Shown here: positions 1 through 12,052 of the stretch, piece after piece
Position numbering within the stretch: the stretch's first letter is position 1
Layout of the letters: every line of letters begins with the position of its first letter
DNA from: Tricholoma matsutake
Lineage: Eukaryota; Basidiomycota; Agaricomycetes; Agaricales; Tricholomataceae
Assembly (NCBI GenBank): GCA_026075535.2
Contig: AP026541.1
Location: 12,524,001-12,588,000, forward strand
Reading direction: 5' to 3'
DNA: 64,000 nt
Program-made: the position numbers and the translations under genes
Notes under the pieces: model-generated
Database searches by the model: none
Told to the model about the DNA's origin: nothing
The model's input: the letters and a program-made list of their open reading frames with translations, nothing else

Positions 1-264
1 TTAGGACACCAGACGAGGTGAAGGGTGCAACCTCTTATACGTTGAAGCCAAGTCCTTTCCATTTCCCCTTCCACAGAATCTGCTACAACCTGACAACCTT
101 CTGCTGTTGACTTCTGCAGGGTCCAACCAGATTCCGACATGCTCTCAGGATCAGTTCTTAACACACACCACTGATGATCTCCACCCAGCCAGTGTTACCA
201 CCACCACACATACACCCTGGCCAGTGTTACTGCATACCCACATTTACCACTGGTACACTCCTGG

Positions 265-1080
265 CCTATCAAGGTTTAATTTACAATCCAAAACTCTGGC
301 CACACTTTTTGAATCTATGGATATGTTATCTGCCTGAATTTTAAGTTACTACTCAAAACCCAGCTGCACTTTTTGAGTCCATGGCTAGGTTATTCATCTG
401 CATGACTAGTTACACTGGCTGAATCATCAGTTACACCTCAAAACTCCAGCTGCACCTTTTCAATCCATGGCTATGTTATTCATCTACATGACCAGTTTCA
501 CTGGCTGAATTATATGTCACAACACAATATTCTGGCTGCACTTTTTGACTTCTGGGATATCTTATTCATCTACATGACTAGTTAAACTGCCTGAGTTCTG
601 AGTCACAGCTCAAAACCCCAGCCACACTTTTTCAATCCATATCCATCAACATGATCAGCTATGCTTGCCAATTTATAAGTTAGAGCTTAAATCTCTGGCT
701 GCACATTTTGAGTCCATGGCATTATTATTCATATACATGACTACTTACACTGACTGCATTATGTGTTTCAACTCAAAATTTCCAGACACAAATTTTGAAT
801 CTTTTGATACATTGCCTTCATCATTCACCTATGTGTTTTCTTCCAATTCAAAAATTTGGCTGCACTTTTTGACTAGTTCCACTGGCAGATTATCAGTTAC
901 AATTCACAACTCTGATCATACTTTCTGAAATATTTGCTATGTTATTCATCTACTTGACTACCTACAATACAAAATGTTGACTGCACTTCATCTACATGAG
1001 TAGTTACCATGGCAGAACTATCAGTTACAATTCAAAACTCCAGCCACACTCTCTGATCTTTGCTTATCTTATCTGCCTAG
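265..1080. repeat. Minisatellite A, ~85-bp period, about ten degenerate copies
   Basis: Units recur about every 85 bases and share the cores GGCTGCACTTTTTGAGTCCA, GTTATTCATCTACATGACTA and a closing AGTTACAACTC-like segment. Unit starts are near 290, 355, 439, 525, 611, 688, 774, 848, 904, 969 and 1032. Several units are shortened, so divergence is high. No gene was recognised here. Bases 1-264 hold nothing I can name. Confidence 0.8.
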
Positions 1081-1094
1081 AACTATGCAACATC

Positions 1095-1614
1095 CAAGTT
1101 TGGCTGACCTGTTGTGTACAATGTGCAGCCAAATAATGTATGATCTCAGCCAATTTGTTGTGTATGATGTGCAGCTACACAATATCTGAGATTAGGTGAT
1201 AAATAATAGATGAGTTGGGCTGACCTTTGGTGCACGATGTGCAGCTATACCATATATGATTTCAGCCGATCTGTTGTGTACAATGTACAGCTACACATAT
1301 GATTTTGGCTGATCTTTTGTGTACAATGTGCAGCTACACAATATCTGAGTTCAGCTGACCTGTTGTGTGTGATGTGCAATTAAATAATATCTGAGTTTGG
1401 CTGACCTGTTATGCACAATGTGCAGTTACACGATATATGATTTATCTGAGTTTGGCTGACCTGTTGTGCACAATGTTCAGCTACACCATATATGATTTCA
1501 GCCGATCTGTTGTTTACAATGTGCAGTGCCAACTACACAATATCTGAGATCAGCTGACCTGTTGTGTATGATGTGCAATTAAATAATATCTGAGTTCAGC
1601 TGACCTGTTGTGCA
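1095..1614. repeat. Minisatellite B, ~53-bp period, about ten copies
   Basis: Each unit has the form GCTGACCTGTTGTGTACAAT followed by GTGCAGCTACACAATATCTG, with small substitutions. The array stops inside a unit, immediately before the TAGTGC terminus at 1615, so a DNA element appears to have inserted into it. No coding potential is evident. Confidence 0.8.
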
Positions 1615-1994
1615 TAGTGCTTTGAGGTCCAGTCCGGTCTGTTTGTTTTGCCCTTTTGGGACAGGACTGGGACCAGACTGGTTCTATATATTTCACAATG
1701 GTACAGAAAACCTGACTGGACCCTACAGGACCAGTCCATGTCAGTTACATCGCAGTTCCTAAACCGGTCTCAACCAATTTAGAACTGGACCAGGTCCTGA
1801 CTGGTTGAGCACTGGTCAGGACCAGTTATATATGTACATTATATACCTACTACATCAAACAAGACACAGAAAAACCCCCCTCCCTCGTTGGTTCCCATTT
1901 GTCAATTCCCCTGTTTGTTGATTCCCTCCCTCATCAATTCCCCCTCCTTGCTCGTCGGTTGGTGTCAATGTTGGCAGTGTTGGTGTTGGTGTCT

Positions 1995-2220
1995 AGATGT
2001 CATGGTGCACCCTATATCCACCCCATGAGCACAGAGGGCTCATGGCGGCAGACATTGGTGGTGGCATTGGCATTGGCATCTCCATGTCACCACATCCACC
2101 CCACAAGCACAGAGGGCTTGTGGCAGCAGACATTGGAGGTGTTGGTGTTGGTGTCTCCACATCACCATACACCTGTATCCACTCCACAAGCAAAGAGGGC
2201 TCATGGCAGTGGTGGCAGTA
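1995..2220. repeat. Three palindrome-bearing tandem units
   Basis: Three units of about 70-95 bp each contain a stem-loop around a purine loop. The arms are CCATGAGC/GCTCATGG (2023-2045), then CCACAAGC/GCTTGTGG, then a mismatched CCACAAGC/GCTCATGG. Between them are GGTGTTGGTGTTGGTGTC-like trinucleotide tracts. The first two stems differ at paired positions yet stay complementary. Confidence 0.6.
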
Positions 2221-2291
2221 GCAGTGGTTCCTCATTGTTGTTGTCCTTCCATGTTGGGGGAGCTGTAATGTCACTATGACAAAGTTAGAAC

Positions 2292-2388
2292 CTAACAAAC
2301 AGATTTGAATGTTAGTTAGACTTGACAAAAGAAAGATAGAAAGACTTACCTGGGGCCCAAACAACACTGGATGTTGTTTGGGCCCCAT
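2292..2388 (-). other. Hairpin plus intron-like module (copy M1)
   Basis: A perfect palindrome with 16-bp arms and a 5-nt loop lies at 2351-2387 (arm TGGGGCCCAAACAACA). On the minus strand it abuts a canonical intron: donor GTAAGT starts at 2349, a CTAACTAAC branch region follows, and acceptor GTTAG ends at 2292, giving 58 nt. No reading frame was recognised around it. Related modules occur near 4208, 21550, 22618, 44635, 57384 and 57566. Confidence 0.6.
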
Positions 2389-3660
2389 TTTGCATGTGAT
2401 GTGGCATGTTGCAGCTATGCATTTTGTTCATCAAACTGGTGGTGGGTGGTGGCAGTGCTGGTGGTGGTGGCACGAGGAAGGGAGTGGGCAGTGGGTGGTG
2501 TCAATGGGTGGTGTCAATGGGTGATGTCGATGTTGGCTAATGGGAGGGAAGATAAGTGTACACGTGTCCATCAATGCAGTCGATCACTGGTTCCGGCAGT
2601 TGCTGGACAGTGACTGACACATTAAGCTTGTTGATTTCAGTGACTCTGAGGCTTCCCCAGTGCTGCAAATTCCCAAAAGACTGCTGGGACATGTGTGGGA
2701 GTGTGATGTTAAACTATTATGACTTGAATTTTATTTTTACATGCAGTACTCAATATTCAATAGATAAAACATTGCCAAAGCAAATGTGGGGAGAGAATTT
2801 CAGATGATCAAAGTGCTCAAATTCATGTATTTTCATAGTATATCTGGCCACAACCTTTCCACATCACATCAAGCACTTAACTATTTATTCCAGAACATCA
2901 TGACACACCCTATGGTTGATTTCCAAGCCTCTATATTATTTTATGACAGGTATTAGGCTCACAAATGGAAAAATTGTGTGAAATAACAACTTGAAATTTT
3001 CACTCTGAAACTCTTAGGGGATTCCAGTAATGCATGTCTTTTTAAATTTGACTGATTGGAACGTGAGTTATAGCTTTAAAACCATCAAAATATGTCACTT
3101 CCACTGCTACTAATTTCCCCCCTATCAAATCAAATTACAACCATTGGGAAGTGTGGTATGGACTATAATGATAGTTTACTACATGCTTAAAAGCACCTCA
3201 TAATTTGTGGTGCTCAATGTGCAGGAAGGTGACTGCCCAGATGCTGAGAGGAACTTGTGCAGCAATTGCCAGACTGAGTGATCGATGCATTGATGCATGT
3301 ACACTGTTTCAGTCCCACCTCACACTTCACCTGGTCTTTCCTGCCACCCATCCACCCTCTGTAATCTCACATTTTGTCAAGCTGAGTGGATTTTTGTTCT
3401 TTGTAATGTCATTTATTGCGCTACTAACCAATTTCCACCATCAAAATTATCTGGATATCTGCTACAAACAGCTACAACACCTCCACACAACCACTCAAGG
3501 AGCTTGTCAAATCAACACAACAAGTAAGTTGACTATTTCTTTATGCTCTTTTCATTTACTTACAAGCCTTTTCATTCTTTTCTAGGTTACATCCAGCCAA
3601 ACTGTATCAAGGACATGCCCTGCTTTGCATGCCCTTCCTCCCTATTCAACTGGGATGTGA
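2389..3660. other. No recognisable gene
   Basis: AT-rich interior of the candidate TIR element, with GGTGGTGGT-type low complexity at 2440-2530. A 126-codon open frame at 3205-3585 has no motif I can name and uses residues typical of random translation. Nothing else was seen. Confidence 0.5.
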
Positions 3661-3699
3661 GGAGTTTATTTTGGGCTAGATGGATGTGAGGGGTGACAG

Positions 3700-4440
3700 G
3701 AGCCCTGTGAAGTAGGGTGCCCACCAGGTAAGCACCCAGCCACCTCTGTAAATACGCCACATCATCCTAACCCCCAACCCCCCGAAATAGGTGTAGTACA
3801 ACCCAACTCCACCCAGCGCTGACAACACCAACCCACCACCCACTCCCACTGCTGCAAGCCTCTGCTCGTAGGATGGGTAGGGAATGATGACGAGTGACAA
3901 AGAGGATCCCATGACACCAACAAATGACACACCACCCACCCCCAGCCTCACAAGCAACTGCTCATGGGGTGGATTGTGGATGGAATATTGATGATGATGG
4001 GGGCCAATGACAGGGAAATGATGCCTAGGACTGACCACAACCAGCACCCTCCACCACTGCTGTGAGCGCCTGCTTGCAGGGTGGATAATGGAGTGTGAGG
4101 GGGATCAACAATGACAATGATGAACCACCATTAATGACACCTCCTCCTATGACGACAACATACAGCACCCCCACCCATGACTGCAAATGAGCCACACACA
4201 TAACGCAGCCCAAATGATGTCAAGCATCATTTGGGCCATGGTAGGTTTTTTTGTTTGTTTCTTCAATGTTCATATAACTAATTACTTTGTTTTCTTTGTT
4301 TTCTTGGTTACTACCAGCACAAAACCACGAAAATGAGCATGCCATGCCCATCTGCCCATGCACCACCACTGCGAGCCTCTGCTCACAGGGTGGATAATGG
4401 AGTGAGGGGCTTGACAGCGACGATGAATGATGAGTGTGGG
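3700..4440. repeat. GAGCA/TGCTC palindromic low-complexity repeats
   Basis: Variants of a CTGCTCATGGGGTGGATT motif occur near 3870, 3955, 4070 and 4378, each followed by GATGATGA or GACGACAA tracts. The same motif family fills 22.2-24.3 kb and reappears near 44.57 and 57.2 kb. Translations of either strand give His/Val/Gly-rich frames that look like artefacts of the repeat. Confidence 0.6.
4208..4320 (+). other. Hairpin plus intron-like module (copy M7)
   Basis: A perfect palindrome with 12-bp arms (GCCCAAATGATG, 4208-4219 and 4225-4236) is followed at 4241 by a donor-like GTAGGT. A T-rich tract, a CTAAT-type branch sequence and a CCAG acceptor near 4318 follow. It is on the opposite strand from M1 and more diverged, so splice competence is doubtful. 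Confidence 0.4.
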
Positions 4441-4842
4441 AGAACACCGCCGCCATGAGTGGGGGGACACCCTTGTATGTATATTAGTTTTAGTGTATCA
4501 ATATAATATAATATCTCCAAGCTTGGTTCAAGACCAGTTATAACCGGTCTTGGACAGTTCTTCCATTTTTTGTGAGGTCAGTGAACCGTAGACCAGACCT
4601 CAATGCACTAATTAAAATGGTTTAACAAGGTCAATTAAAGTAGTGCTCCTTCAGAACCAACCTGATCACATGAGTGTGACCCTATGTGACACACTAATGA
4701 CTTTATGTGACTTGCCTCTGAGTTGCAATGATTATATGGCTGTATTATAAGGTATGTACAGTAAGTATATACACAGAAAACTATGTACTAGTAAGGAGTA
4801 GTGAATATTGACATGATTGAGATGAATTATGACATGTACAAA

Positions 4843-5073
4843 TTAATTTTGGTGGGCCTTATCAAACTGGGCCAAAATATCATTGGGAATTGTCCTGTGT
4901 CCCCGATATTTCTTTGCTGCCCAAGCTGCTTGTGTTCCATTGAGACCCAAGCAATATGCATTCATGAACTGCAAAGAATGTGTTGCAAATCTTCCCAATG
5001 GCAAGTTAGATAAGATGATTGTCGGATCAATACCCACGCACCGATGCATAGAAATCAAAGGCACTTCATTCAA
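4843..5073 (-). pseudogene. C-terminal remnant of a fungal transposase-like protein (Plavaka/KDZ type?)
   Basis: This 76-residue frame contains the segments RCVGIDPTIILSNLPLGRF, HSLQFMNAY and QAAWAAKKYRGHR. They resemble, from memory, the conserved C-terminal tail of large Agaricomycete Plavaka/KDZ-like transposases. No upstream catalytic domain follows in frame on the minus strand, so it is a fragment. The flanks (4611-4842 and 5074-5667) are AT-rich and hold no other recognisable gene. Family assignment rests on recalled motif similarity only; another multicopy fungal family is possible. Confidence 0.4.
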
Positions 5074-5667
5074 AGCCTAGACAATGTTTTGTTCAAGGTC
5101 ATCTTCTCGTGATGAGCAGGGAAATGTTTGATAATGCTGCTTTGCATGGCCCCAGCATTGTTCAATGAAGTTTAATTCACAATGAAACTTCACAGCTGCC
5201 AAGATTTTTAAGATTAAAGAGTTGTTTCTTTGGCATAATTATTGTATGAGAGGTCCTAGAATATGAGCATATGGACGCGACGCGACGCAATGTTAGCACA
5301 GTTATTTAGCACCTTCCAAATTAGGAATTTAAAGCTTAAAAATCTATTGGCATTTTTTTATGAGCATCAATTGAAATTCTGTTTGCACAGGATTGTAGTA
5401 ATTATGAATATAAATCGTTCTGTGTGGATCATTTTTCTAAAAGTTGTGTTTTGCAAAGTGCAATAGATTTTTTGATGATGCTCCTGCCAAATGTCACCCA
5501 ATTGTCATGCCAGTATCATGTGATCAGTTTCATTCTGAATGAGAGCTACCTTACTTGTTGGAGTGCCTTGTTGGCACACATGATGTTATTTATTATACTG
5601 AGTAAAATTTGTACTTAAGACTGCTTCTTTTATAGGAGGAGATTGGGTATAGAGTGTCATAACAGCA

Positions 5668-6300
5668 TTATCTGTAGTGATTGAGGTTAGGTCTTGATTC
5701 AAGATTGTTCATCACCTGAGCTAGTCTTGCACTTATGAGATACATGTCACGACATGACAGCATGGAAACCTCATCAAGAAATACATAATCAACACCTCCT
5801 AACCTCTCCTTGACCTGTGCTAACTGAATGCCAGATATGCGCTTACCATCAGAGTTAATGCCAAAGATTGAGTGGTAGGTGGAACCCTGTAAAAGGGCAG
5901 CAGCACTGCCAGTAGGTGCAACAATAATGAAACAGTGAGACTCTTTCTTTAAAATAAAAAATTCAACAAGAGATTTCAATACCTGTGACTTTCCTGTGCC
6001 AGCCATTCCAGCAATATTCATTTTTAGTTCATCAGAATCTGGACTACATGCATGGTTCTCCACAATGCAAAATGCATGATTCTGTTCCTCATTCAATAAG
6101 AATTGCTTTGAGACCTTGTCAATTGCTTGCTGCCATTCCTTGGAGAAGAATGAACAGCTCATGTAAGTTTTATCAACAACATGTACATCATTGGGGATAA
6201 ATGAGTTTGATGCAACTGTACCTCTTACATTGGCAGGCAGGTGGCAGGTTCTTTCCTCCAGAATCTCTGCATGTTTCTTAGTTACTGCTGCCTTCCATTG
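5668..6300 (-). pseudogene. Helitron PIF1-like helicase, truncated fragment
   Basis: The frame contains a Walker A motif GMAGTGKSQVLKSL, then VAPTGSAAALLQGSTYHS and a Walker B region YVFLDEVSMLS, the order seen in PIF1/RRM3 helicases. These are the C-terminal half of the Helitron RepHel protein that unwinds and replicates the element. The sequence stops soon after Walker B, so downstream helicase motifs are missing. The upstream part continues beyond the copia insertion at 12,950-17,018. About 100 residues expected between the two halves cannot be found, suggesting a deletion at the copia junction. Confidence 0.85.
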
Positions 6301-7175
6301 TGTTGAAATTAAACCCTGAGATACATGCAGCATACACATGTTACTGTGCTTACTGTGCATACATGTGGTAAACACATTCCTGAGTCATGTGACTTCCTTA
6401 TTATTATGTATATAAGGAGAACCTGTACCATGAGGGGCACAATGGTGTAGTGGCAACCATCGTACTTGGCCTAGGCCCTGTGACCAACTGACAATAGGCA
6501 GGAGGTCTCAAGTTCGAATCCCGCCCCTGTTCAGCCACTGGGGGGTTTTAGTGGGTATTATCCAATGTGATGAGTCCCACACTACTGTAATCATACAGTG
6601 TGCATAAAATGCATTTCCTCCCTGGTAACCCTACTCTGAGGTTCAAATTCCTTGGAACCCCTAAGCAGGCGGCGAGAGCAGTAACGTTGTCATCCCCATA
6701 TTAAGCAGGATGGTCTTCCATAAATGGAATTCTAGTGTCTCAAAGCCTCCCACACATTGTGGGAAAAATGCTTCCACCAAAAAAAAAAAAAAAAAAAAGA
6801 GAACCTGTACCATGGTAGGAATACAGTGTTCTTACCTCTGCTAACCCTAGCTGTAAGTCTAACTAAACCCCAGGTAGGTTGTAAGGAATGTGTAGTCTCT
6901 TCCCCTGTGCAGCATATATAGTCTGCTCCAACAGGTTGTGGGCCCTGCTGGGCATGTTGCGAACATGCCTTAACTGGCTGCAAACGACATTGACTTCATT
7001 GTCTCCAAATTAAAACCTTGCGCTCTTCATGAGCTGCATTGCGCTCCCTGCGAGCTGCATTTAAAACCTAGGTTGACTAGGGTTTTACACTCTGAAGGAG
7101 TGCTTTCTCCTGAGATCATTAAACATGTTCTATTGAGTAAAAAGACTGATTGAGCGCTTTTATCAGCTGCCAACA
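6301..7175 (+). repeat. Copia 5' LTR carrying a SINE
   Basis: It begins TGTTGAAATT right after the Helitron sequence and ends GCCAACA, giving TGTTG/CAACA inverted termini. Without the SINE and one TSD copy it is about 493 bp. A TATATAA box lies at 6409-6415, just before the SINE. Comparison with the 3' copy at 12,053 confirms the first ~130 bases and the segment after the insertion. No TGG-type primer binding site follows the LTR, and the gag ATG is only 6 nt downstream. Confidence 0.75.
6433..6798 (+). mobile_element. tRNA-derived SINE with poly-A tail
   Basis: The 366-bp insert has a tRNA-like head with an RNA polymerase III A box TGGTGTAGTGG (6443-6453) and B box AGTTCGAATCC (6511-6521). 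A body and a run of about 20 A follow. It is flanked by a perfect 16-bp duplication GAGAACCTGTACCATG (6417-6432 and 6799-6814). Its 3' part shares ordered blocks with the LINE fragment at 12,205-12,894: GGGTTTTAGT.GGTATT, TGAGTCC.ACACT.CTG and a terminal TTCCACCAAAA. It probably borrows that LINE's machinery. Confidence 0.85.
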
Positions 7176-7181
7176 CAAATC

Positions 7182-8208
7182 ATGTCTTCAACTCTCAAGA
7201 AACTCATTCAAACATTCAATGGATCAAATTACATTCAATGGGCTGACTCAATGAAGGCGTGGCTCAGGTCTCAGGGCCTCTGGCAGATAACTAGTGGGGT
7301 GGAACACAAACCGCCTCCTTTGACAGCGATGAACGCTACTGTGGTAGTGGAAGCTACTGCCAAGCTCCAGACCTGGAGCAACAAAAATGACCAGGCTATT
7401 GGTAGCCTAGTGCTCCACCTGGCCCCCTCCATTCAGCAGCATGCCAACACCAAGGACACTGCTGAGGAGGTGTGGGACCTTATTCACACCGACTATGGTG
7501 TCGATGGCCCCTCCCAAGTCTTTTAGGACTTTAGGTCCACAATAGCGATTAGAATCCTGGCTGCAAATCCTGCACCAGAGATCGCTAAGATGGCTGACAA
7601 GTTCGAGCACCTCATGGCTACCAACATTGCCAGTACAGGTGATGATCCTACTTGCTGCAATGCCACACGAGTACAATTCATTATCCACCATGGTCCTTAA
7701 CATGACCGCTACTAGTGCCTTGATGATTAAACATGTCAAGGACTCCATTGTTGCTGAAGCCTCCAGGTGCATGGCAGTTGGAAAGCCCACTGGCCCACCT
7801 CAGGCCAATAAGCTTTCCACTGTCAAGCGCAAGGGTAATAACCCTAAGTGGCAGCCCAAAGAGGGGCAAGACAACAATGGAGAGTCATCCCAAAAGTGTC
7901 GACGATGCAGGAACAGCAAGACTAAGGAGGATAAGCCCAAAGAGAAGCATACCCACCTCACCTCCAGTGCCTTTACCACCATAAATGGTAATGGCACCAT
8001 CATACTGCCAATGCCGCTCATTCAGTGCAATGAACAGCATGCACTACCACAGCGCAACCACACTCCCACAAGAGACCCTTGCCGCCAACTGCCTGCACAG
8101 GTATATATGGGCGTGGCCTCTAACTCTCATTCGGTTTATGCCGAATATCAGCAAGCTCAAGACACCCTCAAGCAAATGCAACTTCCACGCAGTGCAAAAA
8201 ATCTGTGA
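7182..8208 (+). pseudogene. Copia Gag, frameshifted
   Basis: The start MSSTLKKLIQTFNGSNYIQW is typical of copia Gag, which forms the virus-like particle: an N-terminal segment preceding a UBN2-type domain (FNGSNY..W...M..WLRSQGLW). The first frame stops at 7526, and homologous sequence resumes in another frame from about 7627, with a Lys/Gln-rich tail and a degenerate zinc knuckle (CRRC near 7900). At least one frameshift and a stop separate the parts. The start lies 6 nt after the 5' LTR. Confidence 0.7.
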
Positions 8209-8346
8209 CTGCTGGAAGAGCACCTGATGGTGTGAGAAGGTAAGAGAAGGAGGATCAAACTGGAAGAACCAGAAGAGCCTAGGATCATGGAGGTAGAAGA
8301 CAATACTGTCTCCCTCAGATAAGAGCCTCCAGTTTCTGATGAAGAA

Positions 8347-9720
8347 GTGTGGAAGGCTATCAACGAGATGCTCGTCGATGAACCACTTGACATAGGTGGA
8401 TATGATGATAGGTCAGTCCTTTTCCCTGCCACAAGCACTAAGATTAATATTCCAATGAATACAGCAAACTTTTCATGTGAAATTTTACCACTATTAAATG
8501 TATCATGGAATTATTTAGATCTAAATATATGTGTTTTGTGTGCAAACAGAAATTGTAAGAAAGGTGCCAACTGGATCATTGATTCAGGCACATCAAAGCA
8601 CTTCACTGGTGAAATGAAAGATTTCGCTTCCTACGAGCCTTTACCAAGAAAGGACTCTACCTTGGTTCAAACAGCCACAGGTACTACTCATATAGTAGGA
8701 AAGGGAGCAGTCTTCATTAGACATCAGGTAGTATGTCACGGGAAGTCAGAGACATGTGAAACATGATTATACCCCATCTACTACATACCAGAATGTAGTA
8801 CTCGACTACTTTCAATGGGTGTCTTTTTACAAGATGGAAGTGATGTGCGTGGTTCCTCTGCACACATTTCTTTTTTCGAGAAAGGAAACCCAATATTAGA
8901 CTGTACCTCTTAGGAGACATGACACGATCTATTGGGCTCAGACTCATATATTGAGCACCAAGAGGATGAAAGTCATGACAATGTATGTCGCTGACTACTT
9001 GACTTGGCATAGGCAACTTGGACACCCATCCAAAGAGGCACTAGGGAGAATGCCTAACAGCACCATAAAATTCCCAAGGAATTTAATTATTCCTAAAGAC
9101 AAAATTATATGTCCAGGGTGTGCTGAAGGGAAAATGGTGTCAAAATCTTTTCCTGAATCAAATTCATGTGCAGACAAAACCTTTGAATTGATACATTCTG
9201 ATCTAAAGGAACTCCTGGTACTTTTGTACCACAAACATAAATACTTCATTGTATTGCTGAATGACAAAATGTCACATATCTGGAGCCAGTGCCTTAGAAA
9301 GAAGTCTGATGCCACTGCGGCAATCAAACAATTTCAGGCAATGGCTTTGACCCAGTATGGCGCTACAATCAAGTGCTGGCATGGGAGTTCAAAGATCATG
9401 AGCTACAAAATGGGCTGAAGGATTTCAGCATAAAAATAGAGATGTCCACACCCCACATTCACCAACAGAATGGGTGTGCAGAGCATGCCATAAGGACAAT
9501 AATCGAAAAGTCACAAACCCTGCAGTTTACCGCTTGTCTACCACAATCCTGGTGGGAATTTTGCATTGAAAATGCAACATACCTTACAACCAAACCCCAA
9601 TAAGGCACCTGAAATGGCTGACACCTTTTGAGGACCTGAAAGAGGTCTGCCCAGATCTAACCAATCTGAAGGTTTTCAGTTGCAGTGCATACCTCTATCT
9701 ACCCAAGCAAAAATGTCCAA
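8347..9720 (+). pseudogene. Copia protease and integrase region, broken
   Basis: Near 8570 the aspartic protease signature WIIDSGTSKHFTG is readable. From 8990 the GAG-pre-integrase zinc region TWHRQLGHPSKEALGRM...CPGCAEGKM appears, then the integrase core with LIHSDL (first catalytic Asp). A shifted frame from 9373 contains STPHIHQQNGCAEHAIRTI, the segment around the catalytic Glu. At least three frame changes and stops separate these pieces. Integration of the cDNA would be this protein's role. From 9720 to about 10,480 an acidic, proline-rich linker (D/E and PP runs) precedes RT. Confidence 0.75.
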
Positions 9721-10479
9721 CCACATTAGCTCCTTGATCGGAGTTAATGATGTACCTTGGATTAGAAGATGGCATTAAAGCATACTGTTTCATGCAACAC
9801 AATGGCGCAATATTCATTGGTGCTATGGCACTATTTGATGAAACATTGTTCCCATGCTGTCCCAGAGCTAAAACTCCTGCCAAGACAGACCTTGGTGATT
9901 TTCCACCTCCAGAACCAGAAGATGATGACCACTCATCTGGAATGGATGACAATGACCCTATACCACCACAAAATCCGCCCCTTCCTCCGTCATCAGAAAA
10001 TGATGATGATGATGTACCAAGTGAGCAAAAGGCGCATGATGATGTGATGATGTGACTGACGCTCCTCCTCCTCCACCTCCAGTAACTACTGAGGACTTTC
10101 ATCCAAGACGTGATGATCAACAATTGCCCCATCAATCAGGCAGGCAGAGGAACATCCCAAACTGTCCCAGCAATACCTATGGAGAAATGTGACTCCCCTC
10201 TGACATAGAGAAAGACATTGCACATGATCAATATTGGAAGAGATCTGTGGGTCAAGATTTGGATCATAACCAAACACGACCACAATCTCAACAGCAAGAA
10301 CCAGTTGCTGGACCAAGTTTGGCACCCCATGAGAGTGTGCCTGATTCCAATAATCAAGAACATGATCACCCAATAGGGGAACTGGACAAAGCAGGTTATA
10401 TTAAAAAGATAACCAAGGAAGGTGGAGATAAGCTTATCTGCTGGCTGTTATCAAAGCAGTCACACCATCAAGCAAAATA

Positions 10480-12014
10480 AGCCAAGTTCCAGACCAATTT
10501 TGTGATATTGCACACCTACCATGGCAGCAGCAATGAGAATGGAAAGAGGCTTGTCATGAAGAATTAGAGGCTCTTCGCAAGCGACAAGTCTATGACATTG
10601 TTGATCTTCCACATGATCAGAAAACAATCAAAAATAGATGGGTTTTCTCTGTAAAATCAGACAGAAGAAAACAAGCCAGACTCATGGCCAAAGGCTTTTC
10701 ACAAGTCAAAGGTGTTGACTTTGATGAGATCTTCTCACCAGTAGTCTGCTACGAGACCATACGCCTCATGTTTGCACTTGCGTCTCTAGAAGGCATGTAT
10801 ATGACCGGTCTAGATGTAAAAACCACATTTTTATAAGGCAAACTAGATGAGGAGATCCATATGGATCAACCTGAGGGTTTCAGACTCGAGGGAAAAGAGC
10901 ACAAAGTAATGTGCTTATGCCAAGCATTGTATGGCCTCACTAGCATGGTGGAAAGAGCTAAAGGCATTTATGCACACCATTGGGTTTGTGCATGCCAGCT
11001 CCGATGCCAGCATTTTCATACACAAGGATCCTAAGACAGGCAGCATTGTTATTGTGCTAGTCTGTCTATGTCGATGATGGCTTGTTCATGGGGAAGAACA
11101 AGAAACTTGTGGATGAAAAGAAAGATGCCTCTCTGAAGCATTGGGAGTGTCGTAGTACTGAAAAAGTCATGGAATTCTTAGGCATGCACGTCACCCAGAC
11201 CACAAATAAAGTTAAACTCAATCAAACCAAATATCTCACCAAAGTGCTTGAGAGGTTCAAGATGACAAATGCCAAAGTTGCCCCCACTCTGCTCCCGACT
11301 GGTTACAAACTGTCAGAAAACACAGAGATGCCAAACATGGCTCTTAGATTGAAATATCAGTCTGTGATTGGATCTTTACTGTATCTGATGCTCAGAACAC
11401 GAGCTGATATCGTGTACACAGTAATCAAGATGTTGCAATTCTTGGCTAATCCTAGCCAAGAACATCTAAACAAAGCAATGTATATCATGTGCTATCTGGT
11501 GGGAACCCAGAAATATAATATTATCTATGATGGAAAAAAATCCAAAGGGCTCCAGGCCTTCACAGATTCTGATTCAGCTGACATAGTCAAGCACCGATCT
11601 ACAATGGGTTACTTTGCTACTCTAGCGAGTGGCATTGTGTGCTGGCAGTCCTGTTTACAAAAGACTGTAGCACTTTTATCCACAGAAGCTGAATATATGG
11701 CTCTCTCCAACACTTGTTGGCAGATAGTGTGGATAGAGTCCTTATTTGAGGAACTTGGATATATACTGAAGTGCATACCAATCTGCACTGATAATCAGGG
11801 ATCCATCTTTATCGGATCAAATCCAGTTCAAGAAAGAAGGACTAAACACATAGACATTTGCTACCACTATACCCACGAATGCATAGAAAATGACAAAGTC
11901 ACAGTCATTTTCATTCCTGGAAGTGATAATCTGGCTGACATGTTCACAAAGAACCTTGGTGCTGTCCTATTCAGGAAATTTAGAGACTCTCTCAGAATTA
12001 CTTTCGAGATTTAA
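10480..12014 (+). pseudogene. Copia reverse transcriptase and RNase H, broken
   Basis: RT begins around 10,520 (W..A..EELEALRKRQVYDIV, then NRWVFSVKSD) and continues with FSQVKGVDFDEIFSPVV and LDVKTTFL, ending at an in-frame stop near 10,836. The region carrying the YVDD-type motif, near 11,070, is frameshifted. From 11,082 a 310-codon open frame covers the C-terminal RT and RNase H: GSLLYLMLRTRADI, TDSDSAD, LLSTEAEYMAL and CTDNQGS, then LADMFTKNL. The RNase H catalytic D/E/D residues look present, yet the upstream breaks make the polyprotein non-functional. Confidence 0.85.
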
Positions 12015-12043
12015 ACTTAGCTGCTTAGAGTGCTGTACAGTTT

Positions 12044-12052
12044 GAGGGGGGG
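12044..12052 (+). promoter_or_regulatory. Copia polypurine tract
   Basis: TGAGGGGGG lies directly before the TGTTGAAATT start of the 3' LTR, as expected for the plus-strand primer. Confidence 0.7.

Larger units (their letters stand above)
1615..4610. mobile_element. Candidate non-autonomous TIR element (about 3.0 kb)
   Basis: The left end reads TAGTGCTTTGAGGTC (1615-1629). The reverse complement of the right end reads TAGTGCATTGAGGTC (4610-4596), 14 of 15 identical. Both ends are followed inward by repeated CCGGTC/GACCAG motifs (1631-1830 and 4510-4590), a common subterminal arrangement in DNA transposons. No transposase is visible inside. An 8-bp TSD was not found, and the left end interrupts minisatellite B while the right flank is unrelated. 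The two ends may therefore belong to different copies; a TA-type duplication remains possible. Confidence 0.35.

Noticed and set aside
3205..3585. 126-codon frame with Cys and hydrophobic stretches
   Set aside because: No family resemblance; lies in a non-coding repeat interior.
7176..7200. tRNA primer binding site for the copia element
   Set aside because: No TGG or half-tRNA complement follows the LTR end; the gag ATG starts after 6 nt, so the primer remains unidentified.
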